Source of the DNA: Solimonas sp040391865
GTDB lineage: Bacteria > Pseudomonadota > Gammaproteobacteria > Nevskiales > Nevskiaceae
Direction: 5' to 3'
Length of the DNA: 5,202 nucleotides
Assembly: GCA_040391865.1 (NCBI GenBank)
Contig: JBEBWZ010000192.1
Location: 1 to 5,202 of the forward strand
Every line of letters begins with the position of its first letter. Position 1 is the stretch's first letter. Positions 1-5,202 of this stretch are shown one piece after another. A program made the translations under genes and the position numbers. The notes below the pieces were generated by a model. It was given only the letters and a program-made list of their open reading frames with translations, did not search any database and was not told the origin of the DNA.

Positions 1-40
1 TCTTTTGCTTTTCAGGCATGGCATCGCCGCCGCTCACTCT

Positions 41-46
41 TATACT
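41..46 (+). promoter_or_regulatory. Possible -10 hexamer just upstream of the spoT ATG
   Basis: TATACT differs from the sigma70 -10 consensus TATAAT at one position. It ends 6 nt before ATG 53, so initiation at the usual distance would fall at or next to the A of the start codon and give a leaderless mRNA. This would fit the absence of any purine-rich ribosome-binding site in the 20 nt before the ATG. Against it, no good -35 box lies 16-18 nt upstream, and spoT in related bacteria is usually co-transcribed with rpoZ from further upstream. Weak, inferential call. Confidence 0.22.
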
Positions 47-52
47 GATGCC

Positions 53-2221
53 ATGGAGCAGTTCTCGGTCATTCAGCGGTTGGGCAACGCCATTCGCACG
101 CAGCGCGCAGAGCGCGAATACGGCGTCGAGGCGCTGGCGCGCACGCTCGAAGGTTATCTACCCGACGATCAGATCGCGCAGGTGCGCAAGGCCGCTGAAT
201 TCGCCACCAACGTTCACACCGGACAGCGCCGCAGTTCCGGCGAACCCTACGTCTACCATCCGCTGGCGGTGGCGCGGATCCTGGCTGAGATGCGGCTCGA
301 TCACACCACGCTGATCGCCGCGATCCTGCATGACGTGATCGAGGATACCGGCGTCTCGCGCGAGTCGCTGGCGCTGGAGTTCGGCGAGGACGTCGCGACC
401 CTGGTCGATGGCGTCAGCAAGGTCACCAAGATCGAAGGGCGCACGCGCGCCGAGATGCAGGCGGAAAGTTTCCGCAAGCTGTTGCTGGCGATGACCCAGG
501 ACATCCGCGTGATCCTGGTCAAGCTCGCCGACCGGCTGCACAACATGCGTACGCTGGGGCATGCCGCATCCGACAAGCGCCGCCGCATTGCGCGCGAGAC
601 CCTGGAAATCTACGCGCCGATCGCGCAGCGTCTGGGCATCTATTTCATCCGCACCGAGCTGGAAGATCTCGGCTTCGAGCATCTGTATCCGAAGCGCCAC
701 AACGTACTGATGCAGGCGGTGAAGGCGCAGCTGGGCGATACCCGCAAGCTGATCCGCGAAGTCGAGCAGAAGCTGTCGACGACGCTGCGCGAGGAAGGCA
801 TCGGCGCCACCGTGGTCGGCCGCGAAAAGAACGTCGACAGCGTCTATCAGAAGATGCGGCGCAAGAAGCTGAAGCTGCTGAAGGTCATGGACCTGCTCGG
901 CTTCCGCGTGATCGTGTCGAAGGTCGATGACTGCTATCGCGCGCTCGGCGTGGTGCATCACGTGTACAAGCCGGTGCCGGGCGAGTTCGACGATTACATC
1001 GCCAACGCCAAGTCCAACGGTTACCAGTCGCTGCACACCGCCAGCATCGGGCCGGGCGGGCACAAGATCGAGATCCAGATCCGCACGCGCGACATGCACC
1101 ATGTCGCCGAGGCAGGCATTGCCGCGCACTGGCAGTACAAGCAGGGCGCGCGTGACGGCGGTGCGGCGTCGCAGGTGCGCGCGCGCGAATGGGTCAGCAC
1201 CCTGTTCGACGATTTCGGCGGCACCAGTCCGATGGACTTCATCGAGAACGTCAAGGTCGACCTGTTTCCGGACGAGGTCTACGTGTTCTCGCCCAAGGGC
1301 GAGATCCGGCGGCTGCCGCGTGGCGCGACGCCGGTCGACTTCGCCTACGCGGTGCATTCCGAACTCGGCGATCACTGCGTCGCGGCGCGTCTCGATGGGC
1401 AGCTCGAACCGCTGCACAGCCACCTGCGCAACGGCCAGACCGTGGAGATCATCACCGCGCGTCACGCACGGCCGAACGCGGCCTGGCTGAACTTCGTCAA
1501 GACCGCCAAGGCGCGCACCGCGGTGCGCAACTACCTGCGTCTGCAGCGCGAGGATGAAGCGGTGCGGCTCGGGCGTCGCTTGCTGGAAATCGCGCTGCGT
1601 GAGCTGGGCGTGGCGGCATCGGTGCTCAAGAAGGAAGAAAGGCTGGCGCCGGTGCTGGAGGCGCACAAGCTCAAGGACATCGAGGAGCTGTATGCGGTGA
1701 TCGGGACCGGTCAGCGCCTGGCGCCGCTGGTGGCGCGACACTTCCTGCCCGAAGGTTCGACGCCGGAGCAGCGGCCCGGTGGCAGCGCGGTGGCGCTGGC
1801 GATCGAAGGTACCGAAGGACTGGTACTCGATTACGCACGCTGCTGCTTCCCGCTGCCCGGCGACGAGATCCGCGGCCATGTCAGCGTCGGCCGCGGCATC
1901 GTCGTGCATCGCCTCGACTGCCGTCAGGTCAAGGGGCGGCCGCAGGACTGGGTGCCGCTGACCTGGAGCGACAAGATCCAGAACGATTTTCTCGCCGAGA
2001 TCCGGATCAAGGCCCAGAACAAGCGCGGCACCCTGGCGCAGGTCACCGCGGAGATTGCCAGTGCCGAGTCGTCGATCGAGAACGTGCAGATGCCGGACCG
2101 CGCCGGCAGCGAAGCGATCGAGATGCGCTTCGTGATCACGGTCAAGAGCCGTGTGCATCTGGCGCGGGTGCTGCGCCGATTGCGCCGGCTGGAGTGGGTG
2201 GAGCGCGTGGCGCGCGGCTGA
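53..2221 (+). CDS. spoT: SpoT-type (p)ppGpp synthetase/3'-pyrophosphohydrolase
   Basis: Cytoplasmic stringent-response enzyme that makes (p)ppGpp from ATP plus GDP/GTP and degrades it again. At 722 aa from ATG 53 it is close to E. coli SpoT (702 aa). The N-terminal HD hydrolase keeps R60, H69, H93-D94, E97-D98 (HDVIEDT) and D160/N164 in LADRLHNMRT, so hydrolysis should be intact. The synthetase has R257 and K259 (GREK), D280, Y324 in NGYQSLHT and E340 in EIQIRT, so synthesis also looks possible. TGS spans about 405-469, the Cys-rich region has C597-C598, H619 and C623, and ACT spans about 645-722. RPNAAWLNFV and LGRRLL after TGS match SpoT more than RelA. Oddity: residues 311-314 are EFDD, the acidic motif of monofunctional RelA, where bifunctional enzymes have RxKD. 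ATG 53 fits the family N-terminus but has no Shine-Dalgarno sequence; the frame stays open to the left edge (TTG at 5), so a start further upstream is possible. Confidence 0.95.
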   Translation: MEQFSVIQRLGNAIRTQRAEREYGVEALARTLEGYLPDDQIAQVRKAAEFATNVHTGQRRSSGEPYVYHPLAVARILAEMRLDHTTLIAAILHDVIEDTGVSRESLALEFGEDVATLVDGVSKVTKIEGRTRAEMQAESFRKLLLAMTQDIRVILVKLADRLHNMRTLGHAASDKRRRIARETLEIYAPIAQRLGIYFIRTELEDLGFEHLYPKRHNVLMQAVKAQLGDTRKLIREVEQKLSTTLREEGIGATVVGREKNVDSVYQKMRRKKLKLLKVMDLLGFRVIVSKVDDCYRALGVVHHVYKPVPGEFDDYIANAKSNGYQSLHTASIGPGGHKIEIQIRTRDMHHVAEAGIAAHWQYKQGARDGGAASQVRAREWVSTLFDDFGGTSPMDFIENVKVDLFPDEVYVFSPKGEIRRLPRGATPVDFAYAVHSELGDHCVAARLDGQLEPLHSHLRNGQTVEIITARHARPNAAWLNFVKTAKARTAVRNYLRLQREDEAVRLGRRLLEIALRELGVAASVLKKEERLAPVLEAHKLKDIEELYAVIGTGQRLAPLVARHFLPEGSTPEQRPGGSAVALAIEGTEGLVLDYARCCFPLPGDEIRGHVSVGRGIVVHRLDCRQVKGRPQDWVPLTWSDKIQNDFLAEIRIKAQNKRGTLAQVTAEIASAESSIENVQMPDRAGSEAIEMRFVITVKSRVHLARVLRRLRRLEWVERVARG

Positions 2222-2260
2222 GACGCGGCCATTTTTCCGATCAGGACAGACAGCAGGCAC

Positions 2261-2647
2261 ATGGCAAAAGAAATCATTCAGACCGATGCGGCACCAGCGG
2301 CGATCGGCACCTATTCGCAAGCGGTGAAGTGCGGCGACACGGTGTACCTGTCGGGACAGATTCCCCTGGACCCGAAGACCATGTCGATGGTCAACGCCAG
2401 CATCGACGACGAGATCCATCAGGTGTTCCGCAACCTCGCGGCGGTGGCGCAGGCCGCGGGCGGCAGCCTGCAGGATCTGGTCAAGCTCAATGTGTACCTG
2501 ACCGATCTCGTCCATTTCGCCAAGGTCAACGAGATCATGGCGCAGTACTTCAGTGCGCCGTATCCGGCGCGGGCGGCGATCGGCGTCGCCAGCCTGCCGC
2601 GTGGGGCGCGCGTCGAAGCCGACGGCGTGCTGGTGCTTGGCCACTAA
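2261..2647 (+). CDS. ridA: RidA family reactive enamine/imine deaminase
   Basis: A 128-aa member of the RidA (YjgF/YER057c/UK114) family, which forms homotrimers and hydrolyses 2-aminoacrylate and related enamines/imines released by PLP enzymes such as threonine/serine dehydratase. Length is the family norm. Family marks seen: Y18 in GTYSQA (commonly GPYSQA), SGQIPLDP at 31-38, the NVYLTDL strand, PYPAR with catalytic R104 (R105 in E. coli), and E119 near the C-terminus (E120 in E. coli). The cysteine found near the active site in enteric RidA is alanine here (A106), and the usual VARLP is VASLP; both are tolerated family variation. The gene starts 39 nt after the spoT stop; AGG at 2255-2257 and AGGA at 2243-2246 are both poorly spaced ribosome-binding sites. 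Its last 11 nt overlap the proposed recG start. No promoter is evident in the short gap, so expression probably depends on the upstream transcript. Confidence 0.95.
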   Translation: MAKEIIQTDAAPAAIGTYSQAVKCGDTVYLSGQIPLDPKTMSMVNASIDDEIHQVFRNLAAVAQAAGGSLQDLVKLNVYLTDLVHFAKVNEIMAQYFSAPYPARAAIGVASLPRGARVEADGVLVLGH

Positions 2648-4730
2648 GGCATCGGGTAGCGCGGCGCGTCCGCCGCTGACGCTGGATACTGACGTCACTT
2701 ATCTGAAGGGCGCAGGCCCGGCGGTGGCACAGCGCCTGCGTGCGCTGGACCTGCTGCGGGTGCGCGATCTGCTGTTTCATCTGCCGCTGCGCTATGAAGA
2801 CCGGCGCGCGCATGTGCCGCTGGCGCGGCTGCGTCCCGGCGAGGATGCCCTGGTGCGTGGCTGCGTCACCGCAGCCGATGTGCGCTTCGGCCCCAGGCGC
2901 ATGTTGCGGGTGGCGATCGACGACGGTACCGGCAGCCTGCTGCTGCGCTTCTTCCACTTCAATGAACCGCAGAAGCAGAACCTGAGCGTGGGGCGCTGGG
3001 TACAGGCTTATGGTGCGATCCGTGCCGGCACGCAGGGGCCGGAAATCGTGCACCCGCAGTACCGGGTGGCCGACAGTGCGGAAGGTCTGCTGCCGGAAGA
3101 CGGCCTGTCGCCGCTGTATCCCCTGACCACCGGCATCACCCAGACGCGGTTGCGCGGCTTGATTGCGCTGGCGCTGGAGCTCGCGGCGCGCGATGCGGAA
3201 TTGAACGCGGCTATCCCGGGCCTGGACGGCCTGTCGACGATCGCGGCCCTGCAGGTGATCCATCGTCCGCCCGGCGATCAGGATGCCAGGCAGTTGCTGG
3301 CGCTGGGCCACCCCGCGCAGCAACGCTTGATTCGCGAAGAACTGCTGGCGCAGCAACTCAGTCTGCGCCTGCTGCGCAATCGCATGAAGGAGCGTCCGGC
3401 GCCGCGGCTGCTGGCGGCCGCGGACGCGACGCAGGAGCTGCAGACGGTGCTGCCGTTCCGGCCGACAGCGGCACAGCAGCGGGTCCTGCTGGAAGTGGCC
3501 GAGGATCTGACCACCCCGCGACCGATGCTGCGGCTGGTGCAGGGCGATGTCGGCAGTGGCAAGACCGTGATTGCCGCCGCGGCCTTGCTGGCGGCGGTGC
3601 GCGCCGGGCAGCAGGGGGCACTGGTTGCGCCGACTGAATTGCTGGCCGAGCAGCATCATCGCAATCTGACGCGCTGGTTCGAACCCTTGCAGCTGGCGCC
3701 GCTGTTCCTCGCGCATCGCCTGAAGAAATCGGAACGCACGCGCGTGCTGGCGGCGCTGGCCGACGGTAGTGCGCCGCTGGTGATCGGTACCCATGCCCTG
3801 TTTCAGGACGCCGTGCTGTTCGCGCGACTGGCGGTGGTGGTGGTCGATGAGCAGCATCGTTTCGGCGTGCAGCAGCGACTGGCTTTGCGCGACAAGGGTG
3901 GGGCGCAGGCGCCGCATCAGCTGATCATGTCGGCGACCCCGATCCCGCGCACGCTGGCGCAGACGGTCTACGCCGATCTCGATGTGTCGGTGATCGACGA
4001 ACTACCGCCGGGGCGCACGCCGGTGGTGACGGTGGTGCTGTCGAACGAACGTCGCGACGATGTGCTGGCGCGTATCGGGGAAGCCTGTCGTCAGGGACGG
4101 CAGGCGTACTGGGTTTGCACCCTGATCGAGGAATCGGAAGAGCTCGACGCCGAGGCCGCCGAAGCGACCGCCGCACGCCTGCGGCTGGAGCTGCCGGAGC
4201 TGCGCGTGGGCCTGGTGCACGGGCGCATGAAGAGTGATGAGAAGGACGCGCAGATGCGTGCGTTCCAGGATGGCGTGACGCAACTGCTGGTGGCGACCAC
4301 GGTGATCGAGGTCGGCGTCGACGTGCCGAATGCCAGCATCATGATCATCGAGAACGCCGAGCGGCTGGGTTTGTCGCAACTGCATCAGCTGCGTGGCCGT
4401 GTCGGGCGTGGCGAGCAGGTCAGCCAGTGCGTGCTGCTGTATCAGCCGCCCTTGGGCGACACGGCGCGTGCGCGCCTGGAAACCATGCGTGCCACCACCG
4501 ATGGCTTCGTGATCGCGCAGCGCGATCTGGAATTGCGGGGTCCGGGCGAGTTGCTGGGGCGGCGTCAGACCGGCGAGATCGGGATGAAGCTGGCGGATCC
4601 GATACGCGATGCGGCACTGGTGCCGCCGTTGCAGCGGCTCGCCGATCGCTTGCTGATCGACGATGCGGCACTGGCGCAGCGATTGATTGCACGCTGGATC
4701 GGCGATCCTGAGTTGTATGCGCGCGTCTGA
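2637..4730 (+). CDS. recG: ATP-dependent DNA helicase RecG
   Basis: Double-strand DNA translocase that regresses stalled forks and branch-migrates Holliday junctions and D-loops. From TTG 2637 the protein is 697 aa (E. coli RecG 693). Order: an N-terminal stretch with LKGAGPAVAQRL (23-34) and FHLPLRYEDR (47-56); the OB-fold wedge at about 65-145, which splits the fork; Walker A GDVGSGKT (303-310, K309); motif II DEQHRFGV (404-411); motif III SATPIPRT (432-439); VHGRM at 527; ATTVIEVGVD (553-562); motif VI QLRGRVGRG (584-592); and the TRG translocation motif RGPGELLGRRQTG (634-646). Nothing essential is missing. Start choice: no in-frame ATG or GTG precedes the conserved LKG motif except far inside ridA, whereas TTG 2637 gives MATKASGSAARPPL and the expected length. 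That start overlaps ridA by 11 nt, implying translational coupling, and has no clear Shine-Dalgarno sequence. Identity is very secure; the exact start is less so (about 0.75). Confidence 0.96.
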   Translation: MATKASGSAARPPLTLDTDVTYLKGAGPAVAQRLRALDLLRVRDLLFHLPLRYEDRRAHVPLARLRPGEDALVRGCVTAADVRFGPRRMLRVAIDDGTGSLLLRFFHFNEPQKQNLSVGRWVQAYGAIRAGTQGPEIVHPQYRVADSAEGLLPEDGLSPLYPLTTGITQTRLRGLIALALELAARDAELNAAIPGLDGLSTIAALQVIHRPPGDQDARQLLALGHPAQQRLIREELLAQQLSLRLLRNRMKERPAPRLLAAADATQELQTVLPFRPTAAQQRVLLEVAEDLTTPRPMLRLVQGDVGSGKTVIAAAALLAAVRAGQQGALVAPTELLAEQHHRNLTRWFEPLQLAPLFLAHRLKKSERTRVLAALADGSAPLVIGTHALFQDAVLFARLAVVVVDEQHRFGVQQRLALRDKGGAQAPHQLIMSATPIPRTLAQTVYADLDVSVIDELPPGRTPVVTVVLSNERRDDVLARIGEACRQGRQAYWVCTLIEESEELDAEAAEATAARLRLELPELRVGLVHGRMKSDEKDAQMRAFQDGVTQLLVATTVIEVGVDVPNASIMIIENAERLGLSQLHQLRGRVGRGEQVSQCVLLYQPPLGDTARARLETMRATTDGFVIAQRDLELRGPGELLGRRQTGEIGMKLADPIRDAALVPPLQRLADRLLIDDAALAQRLIARWIGDPELYARV

Positions 4731-4842
4731 AGGCATTGCCAGCGGCCGTTGCGGCTCTTGAATCTGGCCTGGTGCTTTGCTTTGGCTGTGTTCGCAAAGG
4801 CTGCGGTAGCGGTCTTGACGACCTGTGTTTTCCGGTCCTGTC
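4731..4842. other. Spacer between recG stop and the palindromic element
   Basis: 112 bases with no convincing gene. The only small structure next to the recG stop is GCCG-TTG-CGGC at 4745-4755, a 4-bp stem that is too short to call a terminator because no T-run follows it. A TTG-initiated frame begins at 4736 and runs into the palindrome, but it has no ribosome-binding site and no recognisable family. No promoter stands out. Confidence 0.6.
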
Positions 4843-4862
4843 GGACCGTCTCACTTTTCTTG
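4833..4862 (+). terminator. Candidate intrinsic terminator of the spoT-ridA-recG transcript
   Basis: CGGTCC (4833-4838), loop TGTC, GGACCG (4843-4848) form a perfect 6-bp GC-rich stem with a 4-nt loop, about 100 nt past the recG stop. It is followed by the pyrimidine-rich tract TCTCACTTTTCTTG. The tract is T-rich but broken by C and A and does not directly abut the stem, so termination may be modest. The right half of the stem is the outermost part of the palindromic element's left arm. Alternatively it is simply the end of that repeat. Confidence 0.4.
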
Positions 4863-4890
4863 TCTTGCCAAGAAAAGTAAGCAAAAGAAG
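4843..4890 (+). repeat. Left 48-bp perfect inverted-repeat arm
   Basis: Identical to the reverse complement of 5155-5202 over all 48 bases. It runs from GGACCGTCTC to AAGCAAAAGAAG; the next base is a mismatch, followed by three more matches. Inside it, ACTTTTCTTG (4853-4862) and CAAGAAAAGT (4869-4878) form a perfect 10-bp stem around the 6-nt loop TCTTGC, so the arm can fold alone. The purine-rich AAGTAAGCAAAAGAAG tail gives no T-run on the + strand. Sequences of this style (AAGAAAAGTAAGCAAAAGAA) are, as I recall, scattered between genes in Xanthomonadaceae and other proteobacteria; I could not verify this. Confidence 0.93.
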
Positions 4891-4927
4891 GCGCTTTTAC
4901 AGCGCATTGCCTTCGCGGGAACGAGAC

Positions 4928-4941
4928 CACCGCGAATACGC
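4928..4941 (+). repeat. Inner 14-bp perfect block of the palindrome, left copy
   Basis: CACCGCGAATACGC here is the exact reverse complement of 5104-5117. Both copies are equidistant from the palindrome centre. The block stands out between two poorly matching stretches, and in both halves it encodes the peptide HREYA in the inward-reading frame. Confidence 0.85.
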
Positions 4942-5009
4942 TTTGGCTGTCGCCAACGGACAAAGCAATAACGAGAGGCGTCTTTGCTGCCACTCGTTCT
5001 TCAGTATCC

Positions 5010-5035
5010 GGGTCAACGGGATATCCAGCTGACCC
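5010..5035. repeat. Central stem and symmetry point of the palindrome
   Basis: GGGTCA (5010-5015) pairs with TGACCC (5030-5035), and between them GGATATCC (5019-5026) is a perfect 8-bp palindrome. All share the centre 5022/5023 with the outer arms, so there is essentially no spacer between the two halves. This is the likeliest point for a cruciform to begin extruding. The TGA within TGACCC ends the + strand inward frame; its mirror within GGGTCA ends the - strand frame. Confidence 0.8.
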
Positions 5036-5103
5036 TGCACCGACAGGATGAGAGACCGCAAAAGCGTTTCTCGGAGCGGTTCTGTTTCTGGCGGTGCGGA
5101 GAG

Positions 5104-5117
5104 GCGTATTCGCGGTG
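5104..5117 (-). repeat. Inner 14-bp perfect block of the palindrome, right copy
   Basis: GCGTATTCGCGGTG is the mirror copy of 4928-4941, in the register set by the outer 48-bp arms. Confidence 0.85.
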
Positions 5118-5154
5118 CTCCGCTTCCAGGGAAAGCACCTCGCCTTGAAGGCGA

Positions 5155-5202
5155 CTTCTTTTGCTTACTTTTCTTGGCAAGACAAGAAAAGTGAGACGGT
5201 CC
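5155..5202 (-). repeat. Right 48-bp perfect inverted-repeat arm
   Basis: Reverse complement of 4843-4890 without a mismatch, ending exactly at the last base of the window. It contains the mirrored 26-nt nested palindrome at 5167-5192. Because the sequence stops here, the arm could be longer than 48 bp. Confidence 0.93.

Larger units (their letters stand above)
4843..5202. repeat. 360-bp in-register imperfect palindrome (long inverted repeat)
   Basis: Position i pairs with position 10045-i across the whole stretch, centred on GATATC between 5022 and 5023. By hand count about 127 of 180 pairs are complementary, with no indel needed to hold register. Matching is uneven: 48/48 in the outer arms, 22/37 in 4891-4927, 14/14 in 4928-4941, 10/30 in 4942-4971, and 33/51 from 4972 to the centre. 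It is therefore two copies of one roughly 180-bp sequence, inverted and meeting head to head, with diverged interiors. No transposase or integrase lies inside it. The right boundary coincides with the window edge, so the element may continue and flanking target duplications cannot be judged. Candidate natures: a MITE-like or other repeat-family element, a bidirectional terminator or cruciform-forming structure, or a duplicated intergenic repeat. Confidence 0.85.

Noticed and set aside
1..10. TCTTTTGCTT at the window start is identical to 5157-5166 within the right arm, hinting at another repeat copy upstream of spoT
   Set aside because: Only 10 low-complexity bases match and the following bases diverge; the left edge prevents extension. 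Probably chance.
158..2698. Very long open frame (846 codons) on the - strand, antisense to spoT and ridA
   Set aside because: It mirrors the codon phase of two unmistakable + strand genes in GC-rich DNA. Its product is compositionally skewed (R, H, D, Q, L) with no recognisable domain. A typical shadow frame.
1726..4293. Two exact copies of the E. coli Chi octamer GCTGGTGG (1726-1733 in spoT and 4286-4293 in recG)
   Set aside because: Chi is species-specific and this octamer arises easily from GC-rich Leu/Val codons; no meaning can be assigned here.
2550..4736. Further - strand open frames across recG (2550-3917 and 4002-4736)
   Set aside because: Same shadow effect; the + strand encodes every RecG motif without interruption, and the antisense products resemble no family.
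4736..5032. 98-codon TTG-initiated + strand frame running from the recG stop into the palindrome
   Set aside because: No ribosome-binding site, no recognisable family before the repeat, and the latter part is repeat sequence. Not called as a gene, though its repeat portion is discussed as a finding.
4891..5154. G-T pairs in the palindrome interior as evidence of a selected RNA hairpin
   Set aside because: By hand count there are 13 G-T pairs on the + strand but also about 10 A-C mismatches (wobbles on the other strand) among about 53 non-pairing positions. There is no strand bias and no support for compensatory RNA change.
4731..5202. CRISPR array, tRNA or riboswitch in the long intergenic region
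   Set aside because: No regularly spaced direct repeats, no tRNA cloverleaf or TTCRA arm, and no recognisable aptamer core; the repetitive structure is inverted, not direct.

Overview
The window reads as a chromosomal housekeeping segment of a GC-rich gammaproteobacterium. Three genes are packed on the + strand in the order spoT - ridA - recG, followed by 472 bases with no convincing gene. This order differs from the spoT-trmH-recG order of E. coli. Together with the high GC content and the style of the intergenic repeat, it points to the Xanthomonadales (Lysobacterales) or a neighbouring order such as Nevskiales. That placement is inference from recalled gene order, not from a search.

Layout: (1) spoT, 53-2221, is a full-length RelA/SpoT-family (p)ppGpp synthetase/hydrolase with HD hydrolase, synthetase, TGS, Cys-rich and ACT regions. 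It keeps the hydrolase HDxxED residues, yet carries an acidic EFDD motif in the synthetase where bifunctional enzymes usually carry RxKD. (2) ridA, 2261-2647, starts 39 nt later and encodes a 128-aa enamine/imine deaminase. (3) recG, 2637-4730, overlaps the end of ridA by 11 nt if, as I judge, it starts at TTG 2637. It is a complete fork-remodelling helicase. The tight spacing suggests one transcript. The genes act separately: alarmone turnover, removal of reactive enamines from PLP enzymes, and replication-fork rescue.

The most unusual part is the intergenic end. From 4843 to 5202 (the window edge) the DNA is one 360-bp imperfect palindrome centred on GATATC at 5020-5025. By hand count about 127 of the 180 symmetric positions pair, and no indel is needed to keep register. 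The outer 48 bp are perfectly inverted, a 14-bp inner block is perfect, and the centre is a perfect 8-bp palindrome inside a 6-bp stem. Each 48-bp arm also contains its own 26-nt palindrome. Both halves, read inward, carry an open frame of the same length ending at mirror-image TGA codons. The best reading is two diverged copies of one repeat family meeting head to head; whether it is mobile, structural or regulatory cannot be settled from the window. A short GC hairpin followed by a T-rich tract at its left edge is a candidate terminator for the operon.
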